Source of the DNA: Saccharomonospora amisosensis
Lineage (GTDB): Bacteria; Actinomycetota; Actinomycetes; Mycobacteriales; Pseudonocardiaceae
Length of the DNA: 64,000 nt
NCBI RefSeq assembly: GCF_011761185.1
Contig: NZ_JAAOYM010000001.1
Span: 3,100,001 to 3,164,000, forward strand
Direction of reading: 5' to 3'
Part shown: positions 49,976 through 58,846 of the stretch, one piece after another
Position numbering within the stretch: position 1 is the stretch's first letter
Layout of the letters: each line of letters opens with the position of its first letter
Notes under the pieces: model-generated
Told to the model about the DNA's origin: nothing
Seen by the model: the letters and a program-made list of their open reading frames with translations, nothing else
Database searches by the model: none
Position numbers and translations under genes: made by a program

Positions 49976-51126
49976 CGCAGGGCCAAGCCGTTCGCTCGAT
50001 CGACGCGGGACAGCCACCAACCCGCTTCGCCCGTGGCTGGCACTGCCTCGGGCTCGCCGACTCCTTCCGTGACGGCAAACCACACGCGGTCAACGCGTTC
50101 GGCACCAAACTCGTGGTGTTCGCGGGCGAGGACGGCAAGCTCAACGTGCTCGACGGGTACTGCAGGCACATGGGCGGTGACCTCACCCAGGGAACGGTGA
50201 AGGGCAACGAGGTCGCCTGCCCGTTCCACGACTGGCGCTGGGCAGGCAACGGCAAGTGCGTTTCAATCCCCTACGCCAAGCGGGTTCCGCTGCGGGCACG
50301 CACCCGCTCCTGGCTGACGCTGGAGCAGAACAAGCAACTGTTCGTGTGGAACGACCCGGAGGGCAACCCGCCTCCGGACGACGTCGTGATCCCGCGTATC
50401 GAGGGCGCCTACAGCGACGAGTGGAGTAACTGGACGTGGGACTCGGTGCTCATCGAGGGCGCCAACTGCCGCGAGATCGTGGACAACGTCGTGGACATGG
50501 CCCACTTCTTCTACATCCACTACGCGTTCCCGACCTACTTCAAGAACATCTTCGAAGGCCATATCGCCACGCAGTACCTCAACACCAAGGGCCGCCCCGA
50601 CGTGGGAATGGCCTCCAACTACGGCGGCGAGGAGAACACGCTGCGGTCCGAGGCCTCCTACTACGGGCCCTCCTACATGATCAACTACCTGCTGAACAAC
50701 TACCAGGGCGTCGAGATCGAGAACGTCCTCATCAACTGCCACTACCCGGTCTCCCCCACCTCGTTCGTGTTGCAGTGGGGCGTGATCGTGAAGAAGCTGC
50801 CCGGCGTCAGCGACGAGCACGCGGACAAGATCGCGGAGAAGTTCGCCAAGAGCATCGGCGTCGGATTCCTGCAGGACGTGGAGATCTGGAAGAACAAGAC
50901 CCGCATCGACAACCCGCTGCTGTGCGAGGAGGACGGTCCGGTCTACCAGCTTCGCCGCTGGTACGAACAGTTCTATGTGGACGCCGCCGACGTGACCGAC
51001 GACATGACGAGGCGGTTCGAGTTCGAGGTCGACACCACGAAGGCCAACGAGGCGTGGGAGAAGGAGGTGGCCGAGAACCTCGAGCGGCAGCGGCAGGAGG
51101 CAGGCCAGGAAGCCGGGGTCTCCTAA
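49972..51126 (+). CDS. kshA: 3-ketosteroid 9-alpha-hydroxylase oxygenase KshA
   Basis: A 384-residue Rieske non-heme oxygenase. With KshB it hydroxylates C9, after which ring B opens spontaneously when KstD has acted. Rieske ligands are C64-x-H66 and C83-x2-H86 (DGYCRHMGGD and ACPFHDW). The mononuclear iron site is in DNVVDMAHFFYIHYAFP (His178, His183). Length equals known KshA. ATGA overlap with kstD couples their translation. Confidence 0.95.
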   Translation: MTQGQAVRSIDAGQPPTRFARGWHCLGLADSFRDGKPHAVNAFGTKLVVFAGEDGKLNVLDGYCRHMGGDLTQGTVKGNEVACPFHDWRWAGNGKCVSIPYAKRVPLRARTRSWLTLEQNKQLFVWNDPEGNPPPDDVVIPRIEGAYSDEWSNWTWDSVLIEGANCREIVDNVVDMAHFFYIHYAFPTYFKNIFEGHIATQYLNTKGRPDVGMASNYGGEENTLRSEASYYGPSYMINYLLNNYQGVEIENVLINCHYPVSPTSFVLQWGVIVKKLPGVSDEHADKIAEKFAKSIGVGFLQDVEIWKNKTRIDNPLLCEEDGPVYQLRRWYEQFYVDAADVTDDMTRRFEFEVDTTKANEAWEKEVAENLERQRQEAGQEAGVS

Positions 51127-51384
51127 GTGACGGCCGAGCGCGACGAGTTCCTCACCGGCGGGATGATGCCGCTGACGTGCCGCTCGTGTGCCACAAAGGT
51201 GCTGGTGAAGAAGAACAGTCCGCAGCACACCAGCATCCAGTGGACCACCGACGCGGCCACCAGCTGCCCGGTGTTCGCCGAGCGGGTGGCGGGCGGTGTC
51301 CACCCGGCCCTGCTCGACACGTGCGAGCGACTGCACGACAGCATCGCCGAGGCAGCACGGGAAGGAATCTTCACCTATGGCTGA
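51127..51384 (+). CDS. small four-cysteine protein between kshA and kshB
   Basis: An 85-residue protein I cannot assign. It has C18-x2-C21 (LTCRSCATK), Cys47 and Cys66, a possible zinc or iron-sulfur site, and an amphipathic C-terminal helix (ALLDTCERLHDSIAEAAREG). The GTG start lies directly after the kshA stop, and its end overlaps the kshB start by 8 bases, so it is expressed stoichiometrically with the KshAB monooxygenase. An accessory role in KshA assembly or electron transfer is possible but purely inferred. Confidence 0.75.
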   Translation: MTAERDEFLTGGMMPLTCRSCATKVLVKKNSPQHTSIQWTTDAATSCPVFAERVAGGVHPALLDTCERLHDSIAEAAREGIFTYG

Positions 51385-52411
51385 GAGCTCGCGTGTGCTG
51401 CGCGTGGCCGACGTCGTGGCGGAGACCGCGCAGGCGCACTCCATCGTGTTCGACACAGAGGAGCTGGACTACAAGCCGGGCCAGTTCCTCACGGTGCGGA
51501 TCCCCAGCGACGAGTGCGGCTCCGTGGCGCGCTGCTACTCGCTGTCCAGCTCGCCTTACTCCGGGGAGCAGCCCAGGGTCACGGTGAAGCGGGACGGCTA
51601 CGCCTCGAACTGGTTGTGCGACAACGTCCGGCCCGGCAGTGAGCTCGAGATCCTGCCTCCCAGCGGGGTGTTCACGCCCCGTTCGCTCGACGAGGACCTG
51701 TTGCTGTTCGCCGCGGGCAGCGGCATCACGCCGGTCATGTCGATCGTGCGGTCGGTACTCGGCGACGGCGAAGGACACCTCACCCTCGTCTACGCCAATC
51801 GCGACGAGAACTCGGTGATCTTCGCGGGCGCGCTGCGCGATCTCGCGGCGCGGCACCCGGACCGGCTCACCGTGATGCACTGGCTGGAGTCGGTGCAGGG
51901 CTTGCCCACCACCGAGCAACTGCGCGCCCTCGCCACGCCGTTCGCGCAGCGGGAAGCGTTCGTGTGCGGGCCGCGCCCGTTCATGTCGGCGGCGACGTCT
52001 GCGCTGAAGTCGCTTGGCCTGCCACGCTCGCGCATCCACACCGAGAAGTTCGTCTCGCTGGGTGGCAACCCGTTCGAGATCGCCGAGCGTGAGCAGCGAC
52101 GGAGCAAATCGACGCAGGCAGCGCAGACAGCGCAGTCGCCGACCACCTTGACGGTTTCGCTGGACGGCACTCAGCGCACCCTCACCTGGCCGCGCGACCG
52201 CAAGCTGCTGGATCACCTGCTCGACGAGGGCATGGACGCCCCCTACTCCTGCAGGGAGGGCCAGTGCAGCGCGTGCGCGTGCCGGATCACCTCCGGTGAG
52301 GTCAAGATGCTCAACAACGAGGTGCTTGACTCAGAAGACATCGCCGACGGGATCGTGCTGGCATGCCAGTCGCTGCCGATCACCGACGAGGTGTCCATCA
52401 GCTACGAGTAA
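51377..52411 (+). CDS. kshB: 3-ketosteroid 9-alpha-hydroxylase reductase KshB
   Basis: A 344-residue class IA-type reductase passing electrons from NADH through FAD and [2Fe-2S] to KshA. FAD motif RCYSLSSSP (52-60), NAD-binding GSGITPVMSI (114-123) and CGPRPFM, and the C-terminal plant-type ferredoxin with Cys292, Cys297, Cys300 and Cys330 are all present. A Gln/Ala/Ser-rich linker (240-256) joins the last domain. The ATG at 51377 lies within the end of the small upstream gene. Confidence 0.95.
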   Translation: MAESSRVLRVADVVAETAQAHSIVFDTEELDYKPGQFLTVRIPSDECGSVARCYSLSSSPYSGEQPRVTVKRDGYASNWLCDNVRPGSELEILPPSGVFTPRSLDEDLLLFAAGSGITPVMSIVRSVLGDGEGHLTLVYANRDENSVIFAGALRDLAARHPDRLTVMHWLESVQGLPTTEQLRALATPFAQREAFVCGPRPFMSAATSALKSLGLPRSRIHTEKFVSLGGNPFEIAEREQRRSKSTQAAQTAQSPTTLTVSLDGTQRTLTWPRDRKLLDHLLDEGMDAPYSCREGQCSACACRITSGEVKMLNNEVLDSEDIADGIVLACQSLPITDEVSISYE

Positions 52412-52421
52412 GGGAACCACC

Positions 52422-53291
52422 ATGCCCATCGATCCCGATGCCGCGATCGGAGCGGATCTCGGCGAGACCACGTTCTCCTGGTCGTCCTCGGAGGTGCTGC
52501 TCTACCACCTCGCGTTGGGGGCGGGTGCCAGGCCGACCGACCCTCGGGAACTGCGCTACGCCTACGAGGCCGACCTGCGGGTACTGCCGACGTTCGCTAC
52601 CGTGGCGGCCAACTTCCGCACCTTCGAGCCGCCCGCGGTGTCCTTCCCAGGCATCGACATCGACCTGGCCAAGGTGGTGCACGGCACGCAGGAGGTGGCG
52701 CTGCACCGTCCCATCCCCACCGACGGAAAGGCGGTGGCGCGCTCACGCATCGCCGACGTTCTCGACAAGGGCAAGGCCGCGGTCATCGTGCAGGAGACGC
52801 GGGTCGACGACGAGTCGGGCGAGCCACTGTGGACGGCGCGGTCGAGCATCTTCGCCAGGGGCGAAGGTGGTTTCGGGGGCAAGCGTGGTGCCTCGGAGCG
52901 GATCGAGCTTCCCGACCGCGAGCCGGACGCTGTGGTGGACACCCCGACACTGCCGCAGCAGGCGCTGCTGTACCGGCTGTGTGGTGACCGCAACCCGCTA
53001 CACGCCGACCCCGCGTTCGCCAAGGCGGCCGGATTCGACGTGCCGATCCTGCACGGGCTGTGCACCTACGGCATCGTCGCCAAGGCCGTGACTGACACCA
53101 TGCTCGACGCCGACGTCACGCGGGTCCGCTCGTGGGCGGCGAAGTTCGCGGGCATCGTGCTGCCGGGCGAGACGCTGCGCACGCGGATCTGGCGAGACGG
53201 TGAGCGGTTCCTCGTCACCGCCACGGTGCTCGACCGCGACGAGGCACCGGCGCTGTCCGACGCGGTGCTGCACACGACCGACGCGTCATGA
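52422..53291 (+). CDS. chsH3: MaoC-type steroid enoyl-CoA hydratase (ChsH3-like)
   Basis: A 289-residue double-hotdog hydratase resembling M. tuberculosis Rv3538 (ChsH3), which hydrates the C22 double bond of the C24 side chain with stereochemistry opposite to EchA19. The N-terminal hotdog contains FPGIDIDLAKVVHGTQ. The signature ARGEGGFGGKRG and catalytic YRLCGDRNPLHADPAFAKAAG are clear, ending with HGLCTYGI. Mycobacteria also place this gene next to kstD. The ATG follows AAGGGA 10 bases after kshB. Confidence 0.9.
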   Translation: MPIDPDAAIGADLGETTFSWSSSEVLLYHLALGAGARPTDPRELRYAYEADLRVLPTFATVAANFRTFEPPAVSFPGIDIDLAKVVHGTQEVALHRPIPTDGKAVARSRIADVLDKGKAAVIVQETRVDDESGEPLWTARSSIFARGEGGFGGKRGASERIELPDREPDAVVDTPTLPQQALLYRLCGDRNPLHADPAFAKAAGFDVPILHGLCTYGIVAKAVTDTMLDADVTRVRSWAAKFAGIVLPGETLRTRIWRDGERFLVTATVLDRDEAPALSDAVLHTTDAS

Positions 53292-53344
53292 CACCGGGCT
53301 GAGTACGGGCGGCAACGGTGGCCCGCTGCCGTTACCGCCCGGCC

Positions 53345-53950
53345 TCACAGGCCCGCGACGAACATGATCGCCATACCCAGGCCCATCCCGGCGCGGCACA
53401 CCGTGCGGGAAACGAAGCCGGGCGGCAGTGTTTCCCGCGCGGTGTCCCCGGTCCTGCTCGCCAGGCGCAGGCCGCGCATGCCCGCCTGCACACCGTCATA
53501 GGTGAAGTAGGCCGCGCCCAGCGCGGCCAGCACCGGCCACGCCATGCCACCGGACGAGGCGCCGGAGACCATGTTCGGCCACACGGTGTGCCCGCCGTCG
53601 CCGTGCGGCATCGCGAGGAGCATGTAGAACATCGCCACGGCGGCGATCCCGTAGTGCAGGTCGCAGCGTCGGCACACCCCTTGCGCCGAACGGTCCCGGA
53701 CCGCGGCCGCGACGAACCAGCCCGCGGTCAACACGAACAGCGCCTCCCAACCCGCCACGGGTATCGGCGCGCCGACCGGCGACACCATCGCCAGCATCGC
53801 GACTGCCATCAGCAGGCCGGCGACGTCCTGCTGCCGCACGCCGGAGCCCAGCCGCACGTAGTCCAGCCGCGTCAGCCGCGAAACAGCCGGGAACGTCAGC
53901 AGCAGGAAGGCCGCGGTGAGCAACCATGCCAGAACCAGAGGAATGTTCAC
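53345..53950 (-). CDS. DUF5134 membrane protein
   Basis: A 201-residue membrane protein with about six hydrophobic helices. Conserved HYGIAAVAMFYMLLAMP and, near the end, TVCRAGMGLGMAIMFV (His, Met and Cys residues within helices) fit DUF5134 of actinobacteria. Such His/Met placement can bind copper or heme, but nothing is established. The GTG at 53950 has GGAGG upstream. It converges on chsH3 and is not part of the sterol operon. Confidence 0.8.
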   Translation of the reverse strand: MNIPLVLAWLLTAAFLLLTFPAVSRLTRLDYVRLGSGVRQQDVAGLLMAVAMLAMVSPVGAPIPVAGWEALFVLTAGWFVAAAVRDRSAQGVCRRCDLHYGIAAVAMFYMLLAMPHGDGGHTVWPNMVSGASSGGMAWPVLAALGAAYFTYDGVQAGMRGLRLASRTGDTARETLPPGFVSRTVCRAGMGLGMAIMFVAGL

Positions 53951-54020
53951 GGACGCCTCCGCTCGGGTGCGCGCTCCTTCACCCAATACGGTGACAAACC
54001 CCGCACCACGGCACCAGCGG

Positions 54021-55445
54021 TCAAGCAGGTGATGACCCGTGTGGCAGGTCGCGCAGTTCCCGCAACGCCTCCGGAATCCCGTCGGCCAGCGGCCACAGGT
54101 CGCCCACGAGTTCCCGCGCGCCGAGCAGACCGACGTGTACCCGGCCCGCGTTGGACAGCACGGTGATGTTCAGCCCAGCCCCGTGGAACACCGGGCCGAG
54201 CGGGTACAGCCCCGTGACGCGGGCACCCAGCAGGTAGAGCGGCATGGGCGGCCCGGGCACGTTCGACACCACGAGGTTGTGGACCACCGGGTGCTTCTCG
54301 GCGAGCCGCAGTGCCGAGTAGGCACGCACCGCCAGGCCCAGTGTGGTCGGCGCGGCGAACTGGGCCCAGTCCTGCAGCATGTCCGCGTCGATCGTGCGGT
54401 GGTGTTCCTTGGAGCGGCGGTTGCTCTCGGCGATGGCGAACACTCGCGCGGCGGGCTCCGCGAGGTGGGTGGGCAGTGAGGCGAACAGCGCGGACACCTT
54501 GTTGCTACCCCGCTCGCGTGCGCTGCGCTCGTGCACCGACACCGGCACGGTGGCAAGCAACGGGTCGTCGGGCAACTGCCCGCGCTCGGCGAGGAACCGC
54601 CGCAGCGCGCCCGCGACCATCGCCAGCACCACGTCGTTGACGGTGACGCCGAAAGCGTTCTTGACCGCTTTCACCTCGGCGAGGTCCACCTGGGTGTAGG
54701 CCACGGCCCGATGCCCGGTGATCGTGCCGTTGAACGGCGTACGGGGTGCCGTGAACGGCGTGGCCATGCCCTTGCCCTGCAGCGAGCGGCCGATCCAGCG
54801 AGGCACGAGGCCCAGCAGACCGGGCAGCAGTTTGACCAGTTGCACTGGCCGGTGGGCGGCGGCTGCCGCGCTGTCCAACACCAGCGCGAGGGTCGACGGC
54901 GGCTGCTGGTTGGTTCGCCCGCCCTTGCCGGGACGAGGCCGTGGGGAATCCGGCTCCACCCCCGCCAGGTAGGTCAGCAGGTTGGCGCCGCTGACCCCGT
55001 CGACGCTGGCGTGGTGCATCTTCAGCAGTACCGCGACACCGCCGTCCGCCAACCCCTCGATGACATACATCTCCCACAGCGGCCGGGACCTGTCGAGGGG
55101 CTGGCCCGCGAAGTGGGCGCACAGCTCGGCCAGATCCTCCCGCCCGCCGGGCGAGGGCACGGCGATGCGGTGCACGTGGTGTTCGAGGTCGAACTCGGTG
55201 TCCTCGACCCACATGGGGTGGTTGAGGTTCAGCGGCGAGTCGAACAGCTTGCGACGAAACACCGCGGCCAGCTCCACGCGCTCGCGCAACTCGGCGACGA
55301 GCCGGTCGAAGTCGTAGCCGCCGGGAACGGTCGAAGGGTCGAGCGTTAGCAGACCACAGATGTGCAGCAACTGCGCGGGTGTCTCCAGGTAGAGAAAGCT
55401 CGCGTCGAGGCCACTCAGTCGCTGCACACGCTCCAGGGTAGGCAT
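54021..55445 (-). CDS. wax ester synthase/diacylglycerol acyltransferase
   Basis: A 474-residue WS/DGAT enzyme esterifying fatty acyl-CoA onto diacylglycerol or long-chain alcohol for storage lipid. Catalytic HHASVDG is at 144-150, the N-terminal LSGLDASFLYLETP and the C-terminal VVSNVPGPPMPLYLLGA and GPVFHGAGLNITVLS are family motifs. Which substrate is used cannot be read from sequence. It is divergent from an esterase gene across 31 bases, a pairing also common in mycobacteria. Confidence 0.93.
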   Translation of the reverse strand: MPTLERVQRLSGLDASFLYLETPAQLLHICGLLTLDPSTVPGGYDFDRLVAELRERVELAAVFRRKLFDSPLNLNHPMWVEDTEFDLEHHVHRIAVPSPGGREDLAELCAHFAGQPLDRSRPLWEMYVIEGLADGGVAVLLKMHHASVDGVSGANLLTYLAGVEPDSPRPRPGKGGRTNQQPPSTLALVLDSAAAAAHRPVQLVKLLPGLLGLVPRWIGRSLQGKGMATPFTAPRTPFNGTITGHRAVAYTQVDLAEVKAVKNAFGVTVNDVVLAMVAGALRRFLAERGQLPDDPLLATVPVSVHERSARERGSNKVSALFASLPTHLAEPAARVFAIAESNRRSKEHHRTIDADMLQDWAQFAAPTTLGLAVRAYSALRLAEKHPVVHNLVVSNVPGPPMPLYLLGARVTGLYPLGPVFHGAGLNITVLSNAGRVHVGLLGARELVGDLWPLADGIPEALRELRDLPHGSSPA

Positions 55446-55476
55446 GCGATCGGAGCAACACCGTTAACCTCTCCGC

Positions 55477-56706
55477 ATGCATCCCTCGTTCAGGACCCGC
55501 AGAGCACTCGGGTTGGCGCTCACCGCGAACGCTGTCCGGCCCCTGCGCGGCATGCGCGCGGGCATCCCTTCGTTCTTCGCGGGCTGGCTGACCTCGGAAC
55601 TCGCGCCGCACCTGCTCGCGCTGACGGCAACCGACACGGCCGCACATGTGGCGAGGCGGGGACTTCGCGGAGCCGACCGGGTGGGCCTTGTGCTCGGTGG
55701 GCTGTCGGCCGCGGGGCTGGCGGGGCTGATAGTCTCGGCGCAGCGAGCCCGCGGCGCGGTGGAGCAGGCGCTCGTCCAGGCGCTGGGACCTGGCTACCAG
55801 CAGGAACTGCCACGACCGCCGAGCCCAAGGGATCTCGCGACGCCGTGGGGGCAGCTCGTGCTGCCGTTTCGGATGCGCAACCCCGAGGTGCACTGCGACC
55901 GTGACATCGCCTACGCGCCGGGTGGCAGGCGGTTCCTGCTCGACGTGTACCGGCCTCTGAAACCGGTGTCCGGGCGGCCGGTGCTGCTTCAGGTTCATGG
56001 TGGAGCCTGGATGGTCGGTAACAAGGAGCAGCAGGGTGTACCGCTGATGCTGCACATGGCGCAGCGTGGATGGGTCTGTGTGGCGATCAACTACCCGCTG
56101 TCACCATCGGCGCGTTGGCCCGAACACATCGTCGCGGCAAAGCGGGCGCTGGTGTGGATACGCCGACACATCGCCGACTACGGTGGCGACCCGTCGTATG
56201 TGGTGGCCACCGGCGGCTCGGCGGGTGGGCATCTCGCCGCGCTGTTGGCGCTGACCCCGGGGGACGCCGCGTTGCAGCCGGGGTTCGAGGATGCCGACAC
56301 CAGCGTGCAGGCGTGCGTGCCCGCCTACGGCGTCTACGACTTCGCCGCCACAAGCGGTGCCCCGACCGCGACGGCGAGGATGCACTCGATCCTCGCGCGC
56401 TACGTGGTGGGCAAGGACCCCCGCGAGCACCACGACGACTACGTCGCGGCCTCACCGCTGGACCGCATCACCGACAAGGCACCACCGTTCTTCGTCATCC
56501 ACGGAGAGCACGACACGCTGATCCCCGTGGCCGAAGCGCGTGAGTTCGTGCGGCGGCTGCGGCAGGTGTCGCACAACCCTGTCGGCTTCGCCGAGATCCC
56601 CGGCGCCCAACACGCGTTCGACATCTTCCCCTCCATCCGCAGCGCGCACGTGGTGCGCGGGATCGAGCGGTTCCTGGAGTGGACCTACCTGTACCGGCAA
56701 CGGTGA
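55477..56706 (+). CDS. HSL-family esterase/lipase
   Basis: A 409-residue alpha/beta-hydrolase with an N-terminal 130-residue extension containing hydrophobic segments (about 65-87, GLVLGGLSAAGLAGLIV), probably membrane-associated. Oxyanion loop VHGGAW (173-178), catalytic Ser248 in GGSAGG, Asp in HGEHDTL and His in GAQHAFD are intact. It resembles mycobacterial LipQ/LipC-type esterases, encoded beside WS/DGAT genes. It likely acts in storage-lipid turnover (inference). Confidence 0.85.
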   Translation: MHPSFRTRRALGLALTANAVRPLRGMRAGIPSFFAGWLTSELAPHLLALTATDTAAHVARRGLRGADRVGLVLGGLSAAGLAGLIVSAQRARGAVEQALVQALGPGYQQELPRPPSPRDLATPWGQLVLPFRMRNPEVHCDRDIAYAPGGRRFLLDVYRPLKPVSGRPVLLQVHGGAWMVGNKEQQGVPLMLHMAQRGWVCVAINYPLSPSARWPEHIVAAKRALVWIRRHIADYGGDPSYVVATGGSAGGHLAALLALTPGDAALQPGFEDADTSVQACVPAYGVYDFAATSGAPTATARMHSILARYVVGKDPREHHDDYVAASPLDRITDKAPPFFVIHGEHDTLIPVAEAREFVRRLRQVSHNPVGFAEIPGAQHAFDIFPSIRSAHVVRGIERFLEWTYLYRQR

Positions 56707-56789
56707 TCGGCTCCGGGCCGTCGGGTGGCGTCGGTGGCGTGGTTCACAGCCACAGCAGGGTCATGCTGTAGGCCACGATCCAGCTGATT

Positions 56790-57155
56790 CAGCCGAGTCA
56801 TCGAAGCCCGAGCGACAACTCGCGGCGATGGCCGCCTTCGACCGGCGGCTGTACGAACGTGCGGGCGACCTCATCAGACTGGTGCGTGAGGTGGGCCGCA
56901 CCGAACCCGAACTCGCCGGCTTCTATCACCAAACCCGGCAACAAGCCGACCAGACCCGCCTTCAGGTGTTCTTCTCCTGGCCCGGTGACACCCTGCGCCC
57001 CAGGTTTGGACGTGACGACCGCCGTCGACAGCTACGCCGCTCTGTGCAACATCGACGTCTGCACCCCTCACCACCGAGCGTGCCTGGTCGCCCGATGGGT
57101 CAAGCGCTGGTGGAGCCAAGCCCTTGCCAGGGAATTGCTCCACGGGCTCCGGTAG
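56790..57155 (+). pseudogene. remnant of a TetR-family regulator (C-terminal domain)
   Basis: In one frame the text reads FDRRLYERAGDLIRLVREV and ELAGFYHQTRQQADQTR, then near 56995-57003 the frame changes and continues LDVTTAVDSYAALCNIDV and WWSQALARELL. Together this is the ligand-binding half of a TetR regulator. The DNA-binding domain is missing and the halves are frameshifted, so the gene is dead. The flanking 56707-56790 contains nothing else recognisable. Confidence 0.7.
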
Positions 57156-57188
57156 CGGCACGTCGGACCCTCCGTCCAACGGGATCGA

Positions 57189-57746
57189 TCAGCCCTGCCC
57201 GGCTTCGCGCGGCAATCCGGCCCGGAACTCGGCACTCGGGTTCACGACCAGGACCGACCCGCCCTCCGGCGCAGTGCGCGCACCGATGATCCGGGCCATG
57301 CCGCCCCGCGCGAACGGGAAGGCCGACAGGATCAGCACCACCAAGCCGGCCATCGCCACCCCAGCGAGGGCGGGGACGGTGCCCCGCTCGGCAAGAATCC
57401 CGGCGACGAGGGAACCGGCGAACGCCAGCAGTCCTGCCAAAAACATGGCACATGAGACAGTGAGCCATGCCGCCCTGGTGCGAGCGCACACGTCACATAG
57501 CGGCCAACCACTCACCCGGGTAACGCGCACCTTCCCGGCATGCTCTCCGAGGCGTTCGGCCATGCCAAGCATGCCGCGCAAACCCACCTGACGCACCCGG
57601 CTTCCTTCGATTCGCACCTTCGACTGCAGCGCGAAATCAGCTCGCCGTACCGCAGGGCGGCCGTGACGCGCACAGTGAGAGGGGAGGGTGTCCGGTTGGC
57701 CCACCAGTTCAGCAGGCAGCCTGACGATTTTCGACTGTCCCTCCAC
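57189..57746 (-). CDS. two-helix membrane protein, conserved in actinomycetes
   Basis: 185 residues. A polar N-terminal half with LPSHCARHGRPAV (Cys/His cluster) and WPLCDVCARTRAAWL (C-x2-C) could bind zinc. Two membrane helices at about 94-116 and 121-144 and a short C-terminal tail follow. It resembles proteins of this architecture I have seen in Pseudonocardiaceae, but I cannot name the family. The start at 57746 is not certain. Confidence 0.6.
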   Translation of the reverse strand: MEGQSKIVRLPAELVGQPDTLPSHCARHGRPAVRRADFALQSKVRIEGSRVRQVGLRGMLGMAERLGEHAGKVRVTRVSGWPLCDVCARTRAAWLTVSCAMFLAGLLAFAGSLVAGILAERGTVPALAGVAMAGLVVLILSAFPFARGGMARIIGARTAPEGGSVLVVNPSAEFRAGLPREAGQG

Positions 57747-57860
57747 TCGGACTCCCGTTCCGCTGATCTACGTGAAAGTCGTCCGAGACGGAAGTGTACT
57801 TGATATGGTCGGCCCACGACTGGGGTTGATCATCACGGTGACAAAGATCCGGAGGCAAAT

Positions 57861-58172
57861 TTGGGATTCAAAGCAAAACCCGAGAGCATCCAGAAGTTCG
57901 GGGAGCGTATGGATGAACTGGTTGTCGACGCGAACTCGGCAAAGACCTACGCCGAGGATCATCTCAGTATCGACGGTGGTGACGCACGAATCTTCGCCAC
58001 GATTACCGCTGCGGCGGGAGATGCAAAGGCGGCGCTGGCCGAGAACTAAGGGCGCCTCGCCACAATCCAGCAAACCGCGGCGGTGGAACTGGACACGGCC
58101 GCGACGATGTATCGCGAAACCGACAAGGCGAAGGCAGAACAAATGGACAGCACCTACCCGGCGGGTAAATAG
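57861..58172 (+). pseudogene. EspC-like type VII secretion target, interrupted by in-frame stop
   Basis: From TTG at 57861 (ribosome site GGAGG) the frame gives 62 residues, starting GFKAKPESIQKFGERMDELV, then TAA at 58047-58049. The same frame continues after the stop with GRLATIQQTAAVELDTAA and TMYRETDKAKAEQMD, ending at TAG 58170-58172. The whole, 103 codons, has the two-helix layout of EspC/DUF2580-type T7SS-associated proteins (about 100 residues). A single change in TAA (for instance from TAC) would restore it. So it is a recent nonsense mutation, a sequencing error, or a readthrough gene. Confidence 0.7.
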
Positions 58173-58174
58173 CC

Positions 58175-58845
58175 GTGACAGAATCCCCCGCAGCCAAACT
58201 CACGGACCCAAAGGCGTCCGACCCGGTTCCCAACCTACTCGAGAATGTCATTGGGATCAGCCATATATCAGCGTCTCGTACTGGGTCGGCGAGGCCATAG
58301 ATCTCATTTTCGACGTGAACCCGTTCGAATGGGTCGCCCAGCAGTTCGCCGGCGATTGGGAAAAGGTGCAGCAGGCCGGTATCGCCATGGAGAAGCTGGG
58401 TGAGTTCAGCACGGCCTATTCCGGTGTCATCACTGGCGAACTGAAGACCGTATCGAGCGATTGGCAGGGTAATGCCGCCGACAGTGCGAACAATTACTTC
58501 AGTGGCCTCGCGAACACGATCGCAGCTCAGCAGAGCACCCTGACCTCGATGGGTGGCGAGTTCAAATCGGCCGCCATCGGTATGTACGAGACGGCCAACG
58601 CCATCAAAGGTGCCCTGGAAACTCTGATGGACCTACTGATCGCGATCGGCCTCGAACTGGCAGCCGCCGCGGCAGCGACGATCGGCAAGGCGCGGGGAGT
58701 CTGGGATGACGTCCTGAAGTACCACACCGCCGCCTGGAACGTGGCACAGGGCCTTGTCGGGCTGACGGCCGGTTACCTGAGCACGTTGGGTGACATGCAG
58801 AAGCACGCCCTACCAGAAGGCAACTACGACCACCCGGGGGTGTGA
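58175..58845 (+). pseudogene. WXG100-superfamily T7SS substrate with one frameshift
   Basis: GTG at 58175 opens a frame reading TESPAAKLTDPKASDPVPNL and LENVIGIS. Near 58262 one base appears to be missing, and the next frame continues ISVSYWVGEAIDLIF, VNPFEWVAQQFAGDWEKV and on to 58845. The restored protein would be about 224 residues. The core SSDWQGNAADSANNYFSGL contains the WxG turn between two long helices, typical of WXG100/LXG-like secretion substrates, followed by a third helical, Ala-rich segment (LAAAAAATIGKARGVWDDV). Without the first part, GTG 58315 could give a 176-residue product. It lies 2 bases after the EspC-like gene. Confidence 0.7.
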
Positions 58846-58846
58846 G

